Shown: positions 9,264 to 17,354 of the stretch, one piece after another
Layout of the letters: the number at the start of each line of letters is the position of its first letter
Numbering within the stretch: position 1 is the first letter of the stretch
Assembly (NCBI RefSeq): GCF_900111075.1
Contig: NZ_FOFZ01000001.1
Span: 496,001-560,000 of the forward strand
Direction of reading: 5' to 3'
DNA: 64,000 nt
DNA from: Flavobacterium frigoris
GTDB lineage: Bacteria > Bacteroidota > Bacteroidia > Flavobacteriales > Flavobacteriaceae
Program-made: the position numbers and the translations under genes
The notes under the pieces: model-generated
Told to the model about the DNA's origin: nothing
Databases searched by the model: none
The model's input: only the letters and a program-made list of their open reading frames with translations

Positions 9264-10208
9264 GTGCTAAAAAAGACCTGCATTATGCTATTGTTTATGG
9301 CGACTACTTTTCTTTCAGGACAGACTAGCACAAATGAAGTAGGTATGGTAACTGAAAACGATTTATATACCTCTTCTAAGAATGATAAATATTATACGAA
9401 TGGTCTGGAATTTTTTTACCGCTTTTTAGCAAAGAATGACGACAAGAAAGTAAGTAAAAAAATTATCGAATTTATAATTGGTCAATATATCTATAATCCG
9501 CAATTCATAAATAAGGGAGCTGTAGCAGTAATTGACCGCCCTTTTGCTGGCTATCTTTTTGGAGCAGTAGACAAAGGATTCTTTTTTAAAAATGAGTCAG
9601 TGTTTAAAGGTCGAATTGAGCTAGGTTTCGTGGGGAGTAAATCATTTGCCGAAGAAACACAAAAAAGATTTCATAAGTTTTTCAGTTATAAACAAGTTTA
9701 CGGTTGGGAGACCCAAGTTACAAATACGCTAGCTATACAAAGTCATTTTTTATTTTCCAATAAATTACTTCCTAAACTAAATAAGGATAAAGTCGATTTT
9801 CATTTTCAATCAGAAGCAGATTTAGGAACTATTTTCACAAGCGTATCTGCTGGTTTTTTAACTCGAATTGGATTCAAAAAATTAGCACCTATTTATGATT
9901 CTAATTTATACGGAGCCTCAGTTTCGAGTACATCTGGGCGAGTAGTGGAAGAGTTTTATTTTTATATTGCTCCTAGCATTAAGTACCAGCTGTACGATGC
10001 AACAATACAAGGAAGTCTTTTTAATAATAATAGCTCGGTGACTTTTGATTTAATCCCCGTTCGTTTTAATGGAGAGGCCGGTTTCAAATATCGAAAAAAT
10101 AATCTTAATTTATCCTACGCCTTTGTGTACAGAAGCAAAGAGTTGTATAATAATATAAATACGGGATATTTTTATGGGTCGATCGGAGGTTCTTATTTGT
10201 TTAATTAA
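9264..10208 (+). CDS. LpxR-like outer-membrane lipid A deacylase family (DUF2219)
   Basis: A 314-residue exported beta-barrel protein. The start is GTG at 9264; it gives a proper signal peptide (MLKKTCIMLLFMATTFLSGQ), whereas the next ATG would lose the basic N-terminus. After the signal comes VTENDLYTSSKNDKYYTNG, which matches the N-D active-site strand of the DUF2219/LpxR family, then IGQYIYNP, DRPFAGYLFG and YGWETQV, in family order. LpxR removes the 3'-acyloxyacyl chain of lipid A at the cell surface; whether this protein has that activity is inference. It starts 3 bp after mtgA, so envelope remodelling is a consistent theme of the cluster. Confidence 0.82.
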   Translation: MLKKTCIMLLFMATTFLSGQTSTNEVGMVTENDLYTSSKNDKYYTNGLEFFYRFLAKNDDKKVSKKIIEFIIGQYIYNPQFINKGAVAVIDRPFAGYLFGAVDKGFFFKNESVFKGRIELGFVGSKSFAEETQKRFHKFFSYKQVYGWETQVTNTLAIQSHFLFSNKLLPKLNKDKVDFHFQSEADLGTIFTSVSAGFLTRIGFKKLAPIYDSNLYGASVSSTSGRVVEEFYFYIAPSIKYQLYDATIQGSLFNNNSSVTFDLIPVRFNGEAGFKYRKNNLNLSYAFVYRSKELYNNINTGYFYGSIGGSYLFN

Positions 10209-10301
10209 CATCGTGATGGTATAATCAGGATCAATTTTGGTTAGTTTAATAAGATATAAGTCAAGTTAATTTCGAACAATAACCCTTTTAAGAAGCGTCA
10301 A

Positions 10302-11141
10302 ATGCCAATAGAGAACATACCGGAGATTTATTTCCAAAACAAGGATACATCAAGAGATATATTTGTATATGATTTTAAAATGACGAGCGATGTAGTAAAA
10401 AGCAAAGTCAATTTAAGAATGAATATGTTTAGCTTTTTACAGGTAGGCAAGAAGCAAGTGCATTTTGCAAACACCTCTATGGCGGTAAACAGTAAGCAAT
10501 CTTTACTGTTAAAAAAAGGAAATTGGTTATGGACAGAATTACTCGACACAGAAGCGATTTATTTTTGTAAGCTTTTCTTTTTTTCAGAGAAAAAACTAAC
10601 CGAGTTTTTAAGCAAATATACTAATGACGTGAAGCCTTATAAGGAGGAAGTTCCGTATTTTGTGATTGAAAACGATGATTATATAGCTTCCTTTATAAAC
10701 TCACTATCGTCTAATACCTTCTTAAATCACAATTATAGTGATGCTTTATTAGTTTTGAAATTTGAAGAAATTATGCTGTATTTGCTAAATAAATATGGTG
10801 ATGAATTTGAATATTATTTACACTCCTTAATTTCAAATGAGGTTTCGCCCTTTAAAAAAATAGTAGAAAGTAATGTCCATTCTAATTTAAAATTGGAAGA
10901 AATTGCGTTTTTATGTAATATGAGCCTATCGACCTTTAAACGTCATTTTACTTCAGAGTATAATGAAGCTCCTGGCAAATGGTTGCAAGACAAGCGCCTA
11001 CAAAAAGCTAAAGAATTGTTACAAGCTGGTGAGTTAAAAGCTTCAGATATTTATTTAGATATTGGCTATAACAACCTGTCTAACTTTAGTATAGCTTTTA
11101 AAAACAAGTTTGGAATTAGTCCAACAGACGTCTCAAGTTGA
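10302..11141 (+). CDS. AraC-family transcriptional regulator
   Basis: A 279-residue protein. The C-terminal 100 residues form the two-helix-turn-helix AraC domain: LKLEEIAFLCNMSLSTFKRH, then KASDIYLDIGYNNLSNFSIAFKNKFGISPTDV, with the usual xxGYxxxSxFxxxFKxxFGxSP signature. The N-terminal about 170 residues resemble the sensor half of AraC proteins that lacks a readable cupin signature. It lies 211 bp upstream of, and co-oriented with, an aldehyde dehydrogenase gene that has its own promoter, so it is the prime candidate to regulate that gene. The effector may be an aldehyde or alcohol, which is inference from context. Confidence 0.9.
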   Translation: MPIENIPEIYFQNKDTSRDIFVYDFKMTSDVVKSKVNLRMNMFSFLQVGKKQVHFANTSMAVNSKQSLLLKKGNWLWTELLDTEAIYFCKLFFFSEKKLTEFLSKYTNDVKPYKEEVPYFVIENDDYIASFINSLSSNTFLNHNYSDALLVLKFEEIMLYLLNKYGDEFEYYLHSLISNEVSPFKKIVESNVHSNLKLEEIAFLCNMSLSTFKRHFTSEYNEAPGKWLQDKRLQKAKELLQAGELKASDIYLDIGYNNLSNFSIAFKNKFGISPTDVSS

Positions 11142-11257
11142 GATTAAACATATTTAAAACACTGTTTTTTAGCTGTTTAAACATGTATTGAAGTGTTTTT
11201 TTTTCAGCAACAACAACTTTGAACTTTTTTCATAAGTTTTTGAACCATATCAATAAC

Positions 11258-11286
11258 TTGATTGGCTAACTCGCGCCATACATTTG
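11258..11286 (+). promoter_or_regulatory. Promoter of the aldehyde dehydrogenase gene
   Basis: TTG at 11258-11260 and TACATTTG at 11279-11286 are separated by 18 bp. This matches the Bacteroidota housekeeping promoter (-33 TTG, -7 TAnnTTTG). Transcription would start near 11293, leaving a leader of about 60 nt before the ATG at 11353. Confidence 0.75.
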
Positions 11287-11352
11287 TAGTGTAATTAAAA
11301 CAAAGTGTTTTTGAAAATAATTACACCTATATAATTTAAAAAATATAAAATA

Positions 11353-12855
11353 ATGGCAAATGTAACTAAACCTGTTTTTAAAGAAAGATACGATAATTTT
11401 ATTGATGGTAAATTTGTTGCTCCAATTAATGGACAATATTTTGACAACGTTTCACCAGTAGACGGTAAAGTTTTTACTCAAGCTGCTCGCTCGACTCAAG
11501 AAGATATCGACCTTGCTTTGGATGCAGCACACAAAGCGTTCCCTTCTTGGAGTACAACTTCAGTAACAGAACGTAGTAATATGTTGTTAAAAATTGCGCA
11601 AGTAATGGAAGACAACTTAGAGTACTTGGCAACTTTAGAAACTATTGATAACGGTAAACCAATCCGTGAATCAAGAGCAGCAGATATTCCTTATTGTATT
11701 GATCACTTTCGTTATTTTGCAGGTGTTATCCGTGCAGACGAAGGAAGTGTTTCAGAGCATGACAAAAATACTTTAAGCATCGTTTTACACGAGCCTATTG
11801 GTGTTGTAGGTGAAATTATTCCTTGGAATTTTCCAATGTTAATGCTAGCTTGGAAAATTGCTCCAGCTTTAGCAGCAGGTTGTACCGCAGTTGTAAAACC
11901 AGCTGAACAAACACCAACAAGTGTAATCATGTTGATGGAATTAATAGGTGATATTTTACCTGCAGGAGTATTAAACATCGTAACTGGTTTTGGTGCAGAA
12001 GCTGGACAAGCTTTAGCAACTTCAAAACGTATCGCTAAACTTTCATTCACTGGTTCTACTGAAACAGGTCGTAAAGTGTACCACAATGCAGCAGAAAACA
12101 TTATTCCTGTAACTATGGAATTAGGTGGAAAATCTCCAAACATTTTCTTCCCATCTGTAGCGGCTCAAGACGACAAATTCTTCAGTAAAGCTATAGAAGG
12201 TGCGTTAATGTTTGCACTTAATCAAGGGGAAATTTGTACGACTCCATCACGTATTCTAGTTCATGAAGATATTGCTGATCTTTTTATCGAAAGAATGCAA
12301 GAGCGCTTAAAACTAATTAAAAAAGGAAATCCACTTGATCCAGAAACAATGATTGGTTCTCAAGTTTCAAAAGCACAATGCGAAAAAATACTTAACTATA
12401 TCAATATCGGTAAAGAAGAAGGTGCAGTTGTATTAGCCGGTGGAGAAGCGGGTAACTATGAAGGAGACCTTTCTGGAGGATACTATGTTCAACCAACGGT
12501 ATTAAAAGGAACAAACAATATGCGTGTCTTCCAAGAAGAAATTTTTGGACCGGTTGTAGCTTTAACAACATTTAGTTCTACTGAAGAAGCTATTGCTATC
12601 GCAAACGATACGCCTTATGGCTTAGGTGCGGGTGTTTGGTCTCGTGATGCTCACGAATTATTCCAAGTTCCACGTGCTATTCAAGCCGGTAGAGTTTGGG
12701 TAAACCAATACAATACTTATCCTGCTCACGCTCCTTTTGGTGGTGTTAAAGAATCAGGATTTGGTCGTGAAAACCATAAAATGGCATTAGATCATTACCG
12801 TGTTGTGAAAAATATGTTAATCTCTTACGACAAAGAACCAGTTGGATTCTTTTAA
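11353..12855 (+). CDS. NAD(P)-dependent aldehyde dehydrogenase
   Basis: A full-length 500-residue ALDH superfamily enzyme that oxidises an aldehyde to the acid. Visible landmarks are the cofactor-binding PWNFP and KPAEQTP segments, FTGSTETG, the general base E256 in [10 protein letters not shown], the nucleophile C295 in [11 protein letters not shown], and EEIFGPV. The sequence resembles the acetaldehyde-type AldB/ExaC group more than betaine aldehyde dehydrogenases; substrate assignment is tentative. Codon choice looks smoother and more biased than in neighbours, which suggests high expression. It has its own promoter, a strong terminator, and an AraC regulator immediately upstream. Confidence 0.93.
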   Translation: MANVTKPVFKERYDNFIDGKFVAPINGQYFDNVSPVDGKVFTQAARSTQEDIDLALDAAHKAFPSWSTTSVTERSNMLLKIAQVMEDNLEYLATLETIDNGKPIRESRAADIPYCIDHFRYFAGVIRADEGSVSEHDKNTLSIVLHEPIGVVGEIIPWNFPMLMLAWKIAPALAAGCTAVVKPAEQTPTSVIMLMELIGDILPAGVLNIVTGFGAEAGQALATSKRIAKLSFTGSTETGRKVYHNAAENIIPVTMELGGKSPNIFFPSVAAQDDKFFSKAIEGALMFALNQGEICTTPSRILVHEDIADLFIERMQERLKLIKKGNPLDPETMIGSQVSKAQCEKILNYINIGKEEGAVVLAGGEAGNYEGDLSGGYYVQPTVLKGTNNMRVFQEEIFGPVVALTTFSSTEEAIAIANDTPYGLGAGVWSRDAHELFQVPRAIQAGRVWVNQYNTYPAHAPFGGVKESGFGRENHKMALDHYRVVKNMLISYDKEPVGFF

Positions 12856-12881
12856 TTATAATACATTGTTAATTATTAAAT

Positions 12882-12919
12882 AAAAAGGCTGTCTCAATTT
12901 TTTTGAGACAGCCTTTTTT
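12882..12919 (+). terminator. Strong bidirectional terminator after aldehyde dehydrogenase
   Basis: A 16-bp perfect stem, aaaaaggctgtctcaa paired with ttgagacagccttttt, has a short loop and ends in a T run on the plus strand. The matching A run on the left arm allows it to act for minus-strand transcripts as well. Confidence 0.92.
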
Positions 12920-12961
12920 AATTTATTTTACGAAAACATCCGTCGGGATACTCTAGTCAAT

Positions 12962-13208
12962 TTAGTTCTGTGATAGTATAAATTCAATATATTTTCTGCT
13001 TTTCTTTTTTTTTAATTTCCATTTCTCTTTTTACAGCTAACGACCAGGAGTCAAAAGTTTCAAAGTAAACAAGTATTCAACCTTTGGCGGTTTTGGTAAA
13101 TTTACTTCTGCTATTTAAACGGTCATTAAGCCTAGTTTCAATGTTTTCACAAGAACCAGTGTAGTACTTATTTAAAGTTTTAGAGAAAATAATATAAGTG
13201 TAAAACAT
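12962..13208 (-). pseudogene. GIY-YIG nuclease-family (UPF0213-like) gene, inactivated
   Basis: Reading the minus strand from the ATG at 13208 gives MFYTYIIFSKTLNKYYTGS, the hallmark start of small GIY-YIG proteins, followed by KFTKTAKG. An in-frame TGA at 13077-13079 then interrupts it where the family has Trp (KGW). The same frame resumes with ILVYFETFDSWSLAVKRE, also typical. A second lesion is a one-base shift in a run of nine A around 13010-13018; only in the shifted frame does the expected ending SRKYIEFILSQN appear before a TAA. Two independent lesions make a pseudogene far more likely than recoding. It overlaps no other gene and lies between a terminator and a tRNA. Confidence 0.88.
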
Positions 13209-13257
13209 AGCTCTAAAATAAAAAAACTCAAGTCGTTTGACTTGAGTTTGTGTTTTG

Positions 13258-13331
13258 TGGAGAATACGAGATTCGAACTCGTCACCTCTTGCCTGCCAGG
13301 CAAGCACTCTAGCCAAATGAGCTAATCCCCC
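13258..13331 (-). tRNA. tRNA-Ala (anticodon GGC)
   Basis: The minus strand folds as a 74-nt cloverleaf. The acceptor GGGGGAT pairs with ATTCTCC, including the G3-U70 wobble that is the alanine identity element. The D arm begins TAGCTC, the anticodon arm is CTTGC-CTGGCAG-GCAAG with anticodon GGC, and the T arm is ACGAG-TTCGAAT-CTCGT. The discriminator base is A and the CCA end is not encoded. Confidence 0.95.
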
Positions 13332-13450
13332 AATTCTTTCGCAAATATAACATTATTTTGCTTTCAATTGACAAATAAAAAACAACTTTCTGTTCTGATA
13401 AAAAGGCTGCTTTCTTCATAAAAATTTTAACTTTACAGTAAAAAATAAAA

Positions 13451-14218
13451 ATGACTGCATCAAATAATTCCGGTTCACTCACTACAACAATTAAAAATAA
13501 AATTGCAACGGTGCAATTTGGTCATCCGGCAAGTAATTCTTTTCCAAGACAATTGTTAAATGCATTGACCGCAGAGCTGAATCAACTGAGTACTAATGCC
13601 GCTGTTTCTGTAATCGTTTTGCGAAGTGAAGGAAGTGGTGCTTTTTGTGCCGGAGCTTCTTTTGAAGAGCTTTTGGCAGTATCGAATCAGGAAGAAGGGA
13701 CGCAATTTTTCTCTGGATTCGCTAATTTAATAAATGGGATGCGTAAGTGTTCTAAAATAATAGTGGGACGTATTCACGGGAAAGCAGTTGGAGGTGGCGT
13801 AGGAATTGCTGCGGCCTGCGATTATGCTTTTGCGACCATTGACAGCGCAATAAAACTTTCAGAACTCGCTATAGGGATTGGTCCATTTGTGATTGAACCT
13901 GCGGTAAGCCGCAAAATAGGGAAAACGGCAATGACCGAGATGACGCTTGCGGCTACCGAATGGAAAAATACAGATTGGGCTCAAGACAAAGGGCTTTACG
14001 CCAAAGTAGTAGAAAATCAGGCGGAATTAGATATTGATCTCGCTCATTTTACTGCAAAGTTAGCTTCGTACAATCCGGAAGCCTTAGTTCAAATGAAAAA
14101 AATAATTTGGGAAGGAACAGAAGGCTGGGATGCATTATTGCTGGAGAGAGCTGCGATTTCAGGAGAATTAGTATTGTCTGATTTTACCAAAAACGCTCTG
14201 AATCAATTTAAAAAATAA
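13451..14218 (+). CDS. Enoyl-CoA hydratase/isomerase (crotonase) family protein
   Basis: A 255-residue crotonase-fold protein. The two oxyanion-hole segments are visible: GAFCAGASFEE (about residues 60-70) and GKAVGGGVGIAAACD (about 110-125), followed by ELAIGIGPFVIEPAVSRKIG, where hydratases carry a catalytic acid. It would act on a CoA thioester in fatty-acid or amino-acid breakdown; exact reaction not determined. An internal membrane protein ORF begins 6 bp after its stop, so transcription probably continues into 14.2-15.7 kb. Confidence 0.88.
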   Translation: MTASNNSGSLTTTIKNKIATVQFGHPASNSFPRQLLNALTAELNQLSTNAAVSVIVLRSEGSGAFCAGASFEELLAVSNQEEGTQFFSGFANLINGMRKCSKIIVGRIHGKAVGGGVGIAAACDYAFATIDSAIKLSELAIGIGPFVIEPAVSRKIGKTAMTEMTLAATEWKNTDWAQDKGLYAKVVENQAELDIDLAHFTAKLASYNPEALVQMKKIIWEGTEGWDALLLERAAISGELVLSDFTKNALNQFKK

Positions 14219-14224
14219 TAGGAA

Positions 14225-14398
14225 ATGAGAATTACAGCTCTTGTACAACAAGTAAATATTGCCGAAAAATTAAAAAATGCAACTGACAGCAGTTACCAAA
14301 TAGGAGTGATTATTGGTTCCTTCATTCCATTTGTTGTTTTGATAGGTCTGGCTTATTGGATGTATGCTTCTGCAAAAAAAAGAGACAAAAACGGTTAA
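14225..14398 (+). CDS. Small single-span membrane protein, 57 residues
   Basis: An ORF too short for usual cut-offs starts at ATG 14225, preceded by a purine-rich GGAA, and ends with TAA at 14398. The product begins MRITALVQQVNIAEKLKNA, has one hydrophobic segment (about residues 27-48, containing IPFVVLIGLAYWMY) and ends in a basic, charged tail (KKRDKNG). It starts 6 bp after the crotonase stop and ends 35 bp before the queD-like gene. The frame has clear coding character: no rare pattern, charged ends and a clean hydrophobic span. Function unknown. Confidence 0.75.
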   Translation: MRITALVQQVNIAEKLKNATDSSYQIGVIIGSFIPFVVLIGLAYWMYASAKKRDKNG

Positions 14399-14406
14399 TT
14401 TTTCAC

Positions 14407-14414
14407 TAAATTTG
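14407..14414 (+). promoter_or_regulatory. -7 promoter element for queD-like gene
   Basis: TAAATTTG matches the Bacteroidota -7 consensus TAnnTTTG and sits 20 bp ahead of the ATG at 14434. No good -33 TTG is visible, so the leader would be very short and the strength uncertain. Confidence 0.5.
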
Positions 14415-14433
14415 CAACCAAAATTAAACGGAA

Positions 14434-14886
14434 ATGAGCAATATCAGAATTACGAAAAAATTTAGTTTCGAAACCGGTCATGCGCTATATGGGTATGATG
14501 GCAAATGTAAAAATGTTCACGGACATAGTTATAAATTGTCTGTAACCGTTATTGGGAGTCCTATCGAGAACCGTAATGACGTAAAGTTTGGAATGGTGAT
14601 TGACTTTACCGACTTGAAAAAAATTGTAAAAGAAGAAATCGTGGATCAGTTTGATCATGCCACCGTTTTTAATGAAACCACGCCTCATGTGGAATTGGCG
14701 CACGAATTAAAAAACCGCGGACATCATGTTATTTTGGTAGATTACCAGCCTACAAGTGAAAATATGGTAATTGATTTTGCCCAAAGAATAATTGGTAGAT
14801 TACCCGTAGACATCAAACTTTTTTCTTTAAAATTACAAGAAACAGATTCGTCTTTTGCCGAATGGTACGCCAGCGATAATTTGTAA
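14434..14886 (+). CDS. queD: 6-pyruvoyl-tetrahydropterin synthase / 6-carboxytetrahydropterin synthase family
   Basis: A 150-residue T-fold enzyme. The zinc ligands are H16 (ETGHAL), H29 and H31 (NVHGHSY), with the catalytic C25 just before them and D/H relay residues in QFDHATVFN. In bacteria this family usually converts 7,8-dihydroneopterin triphosphate to 6-carboxytetrahydropterin for queuosine. The QueD role is inferred: no queC, queE or queF lies in the window. The gene is followed 23 bp later by lpxH on the same strand. Confidence 0.85.
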   Translation: MSNIRITKKFSFETGHALYGYDGKCKNVHGHSYKLSVTVIGSPIENRNDVKFGMVIDFTDLKKIVKEEIVDQFDHATVFNETTPHVELAHELKNRGHHVILVDYQPTSENMVIDFAQRIIGRLPVDIKLFSLKLQETDSSFAEWYASDNL

Positions 14887-14909
14887 TTCAAAATTCATAC
14901 TTTAGCTTC

Positions 14910-15662
14910 ATGCATTTAGCCAACAAAAAAAAAATATACTTTGCCTCCGATCAGCATTTTGGTGCGCCAACAGCAGAACTTAGTTTACCAAGAGAAAAGC
15001 GATTTGTGGCTTGGCTTGATGAAGTAAAGGAAGATGCCGAAGTGATTTTTCTGTTAGGAGATTTGTTTGATTTTTGGTTTGAATATAAAACGGTTGTTCC
15101 AAAGGGATTTGTTCGGGTTTTAGGAAAATTAGCCGAAATTAGAGACAGCGGAATTCCAATCTATTTCTTCGTTGGTAACCACGATTTATGGATGGAAGAT
15201 TACTTCCAAAAAGAATTAAATATTCCTGTTTATCACGATAATCAAGAATTTACTTTTGGAGATAAAACATTCCTTATTGGTCATGGTGATGGAAAAGGTC
15301 CTGGCGATATGGGGTACAAACGAATGAAAAAAGTGTTTACCAATCCTTTCTCCAAATGGCTCTTCAGATGGCTTCATCCAGATATTGGTGTTCGTTTAGC
15401 ACAATATTTATCGGTAAAAAATAAATTAATTTCGGGTGATGAAGATGTTACTTTTCTAGGTGAAGACAACGAATGGCTGATTCTTTATTCGAAAAGAAAA
15501 TTGGAAAGCAAACATTACAACTATCTTATTTTTGGACACCGTCATTTACCAATGAAAGTGAGCGTAGGAGAAAATTCAGAATATGTAAATCTGGGAGACT
15601 GGATTAGCTATTTTACTTATGGAGTTTTCGATGGCGATACATTCGAAATAAAAAAATATTAA
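14910..15662 (+). CDS. lpxH: UDP-2,3-diacylglucosamine diphosphatase
   Basis: A 250-residue calcineurin-like metallophosphoesterase. The metal-binding blocks are in order: SDQHFG (D14, H16), GDLFDFWFEY, GNHDLWM, IGHGDGKG and FGHRHLP. LpxH releases UMP to make lipid X in the Raetz pathway on the inner face of the cytoplasmic membrane. Length fits the family, and the acidic-aromatic DLFDFWFEY block is typical of LpxH rather than other phosphoesterases. Its 3' end overlaps the convergent Cys-rich gene by 4 bp. Confidence 0.92.
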   Translation: MHLANKKKIYFASDQHFGAPTAELSLPREKRFVAWLDEVKEDAEVIFLLGDLFDFWFEYKTVVPKGFVRVLGKLAEIRDSGIPIYFFVGNHDLWMEDYFQKELNIPVYHDNQEFTFGDKTFLIGHGDGKGPGDMGYKRMKKVFTNPFSKWLFRWLHPDIGVRLAQYLSVKNKLISGDEDVTFLGEDNEWLILYSKRKLESKHYNYLIFGHRHLPMKVSVGENSEYVNLGDWISYFTYGVFDGDTFEIKKY

Positions 15663-16015
15663 TTCATCCCCACGCCATACAAATAATCATCTAAATTAAT
15701 TTTAAACAAAGTGCCTTCAACCAAGTCTTTTACGGCATTTAATTCTTGCATGGTAACCGCTAAATCGATTTGAGAACAAGGTGTTGTAAGTAAAAACTTG
15801 TGGCATTGATTTTTTAATTCACAATCGTCGCAACAGCTATTTAAGGAGTAACTTTCTTCAATACAACTTTTAAATAGTTGTAGTTCTTGTTTGGTAAAAT
15901 AAAAGCCGGTTTCTCTAAAGATCAATTGTACTTTGTCGATTAATATTTCATTCTCTTTTCTCCAGTAGAAAGAAGTGCCTGAATCATTATAATATATTTG
16001 TTTTATCTTTTGCAT
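15659..16015 (-). CDS. Small cysteine-cluster protein of unknown function
   Basis: An 118-residue protein that I do not recognise with certainty. Its notable feature is a cysteine cluster, SCCDDCELKNQCHKF, midway along, which could bind a metal or form disulphides. The rest is mixed helical with no signal peptide or membrane span. I start it at 16015 (MQKIKQIYYN) rather than the more distal ATG at 16045, because a TATATTTG -7 element at 16033-16040 (minus strand) puts the transcription start downstream of 16045. It converges on lpxH with a 4-bp overlap. Confidence 0.75.
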   Translation of the reverse strand: MQKIKQIYYNDSGTSFYWRKENEILIDKVQLIFRETGFYFTKQELQLFKSCIEESYSLNSCCDDCELKNQCHKFLLTTPCSQIDLAVTMQELNAVKDLVEGTLFKINLDDYLYGVGMN

Positions 16016-16032
16016 ATAGAAAATGTTTGAAA

Positions 16033-16040
16033 CAAATATA
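16033..16040 (-). promoter_or_regulatory. -7 promoter element that fixes the start of the Cys-cluster gene
   Basis: TATATTTG on the minus strand matches TAnnTTTG. Transcription from it would begin around 16026, so translation must start at 16015, not 16045. The -33 region is weak. Confidence 0.55.
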
Positions 16041-16073
16041 GGCATTATTTATAACAATTCTAAATAATTAAAA

Positions 16074-17354
16074 TTATTCTTGATTTTCGTGTTCCTCTAA
16101 ATCTTTAGTAAGATCCAGTTTACGGAAGGATGGAGAGACAATAGCTGTGGTTAAAACAACTAAAAGAGTCATGCTTCCGCCAAATACTACTGCGGTAACT
16201 GTTCCCATTAATTTTGCGGTAACGCCACTTTCAAAAGCGCCCAGTTCGTTTGAAGAACCCACAAACATCGAATTTACTGCCGAAACCCTACCGCGCATGT
16301 GGTCTGGAGTTTTAAGTTGTAAAATCGTTTGACGAATTACAACTGAGATACCATCGAATACGCCACTAAAGAATAAAGCCAGAAGCGAGACCCAAAAAAT
16401 CGTGGAAAGTCCAAATACAATAATACAGATTCCAAAAGCAAAGATGGCAGACAAAAGTTTAATTCCTGCATTTTTACTCAAAGGAACATAGGCGGTGATA
16501 ATCATGGTCAAAAAGGCACCTACTGCTGGAGCTGCTCTCAAAAAACCAAAGCCTTCCGGCCCTACTTTTAAGATGTCTTGTGCAAAGATGGGCAACAGCG
16601 CTATGGCTCCACCAAAAAGAACAGAAACCATGTCAAGAGTAATCGCTCCTAAAATAGTTTTATTATTGAATACAAATTTTATTCCTTCGGTCAGACTCTG
16701 CATGACAGGTTCCCCAATTTTTGGATTTAAAATTGGTTTTTTATCTATTTGCGATAAAGCCAACAATGCAAAAACAGAACAGGCGAAAACAGAACACATG
16801 GACCAATGTACACCAATCAAAGTGATAGAGAATCCAGCAACTGCCGGTCCTACAACAGAGGCAATTTGCCAAACGGAACTACTCCAAGTTGCTGCATTGG
16901 GGTATACTTTTTTAGGTACCAATAACGATAGTAATGAAAAGATGGTCGGGCCTAAAAAAGCTCTCACTAATCCTCCTAAAAATACGAGAAAATAAATAGA
17001 ATATAAAATGCTCTTTGTACTAAAATCACTTATTACCGCAGGCCATGTCAATAAAAACAGACCGAAACTGATTGCCGAAAAAGCTAAAATACATTTCACT
17101 AGCAGCCCTTTTTTTTCTTTCTGATCTACTATGTGTCCGGCAAATAAAGCCATGGAAATAGCGGGTATAACTTCCATCAATCCAATAATACCTAATGAAA
17201 GTGGATCTTTAGTGATGCTGTAAACTTGCCATTCAATCACGATAAATTGCATGGACCAAGCAAAGACCATCGCGAAACGTAATAACAAAAAAGTATTAAA
17301 TTCTTTATAACGAAGTGCTGCGTAAGGATCTTTCTTTATTTTGGGAGTATTCAT
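16074..17354 (-). CDS. MFS transporter (EntS/MFS_3-like)
   Basis: A 426-residue major facilitator with about 12 hydrophobic segments. Early landmarks are RYKEFNTFLLLRFAMVFAWSMQF in helix 1 and GHIVDQKEKKGLLVKC in the loop between helices 2 and 3, the usual MFS signature position. Similarity of layout is to the EntS/MFS_3 group of exporters; substrate unknown. Its ATG overlaps the recJ stop as TAATG at 17354, so the two are translationally coupled. No terminator was seen after it. Confidence 0.88.
   Translation of the reverse strand: MNTPKIKKDPYAALRYKEFNTFLLLRFAMVFAWSMQFIVIEWQVYSITKDPLSLGIIGLMEVIPAISMALFAGHIVDQKEKKGLLVKCILAFSAISFGLFLLTWPAVISDFSTKSILYSIYFLVFLGGLVRAFLGPTIFSLLSLLVPKKVYPNAATWSSSVWQIASVVGPAVAGFSITLIGVHWSMCSVFACSVFALLALSQIDKKPILNPKIGEPVMQSLTEGIKFVFNNKTILGAITLDMVSVLFGGAIALLPIFAQDILKVGPEGFGFLRAAPAVGAFLTMIITAYVPLSKNAGIKLLSAIFAFGICIIVFGLSTIFWVSLLALFFSGVFDGISVVIRQTILQLKTPDHMRGRVSAVNSMFVGSSNELGAFESGVTAKLMGTVTAVVFGGSMTLLVVLTTAIVSPSFRKLDLTKDLEEHENQE

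Noticed and set aside
11155..11205. Terminator of the AraC gene
   Set aside because: Only about 6 bp of stem (aacact / agtgtt) with a 30-nt loop, too weak to call.
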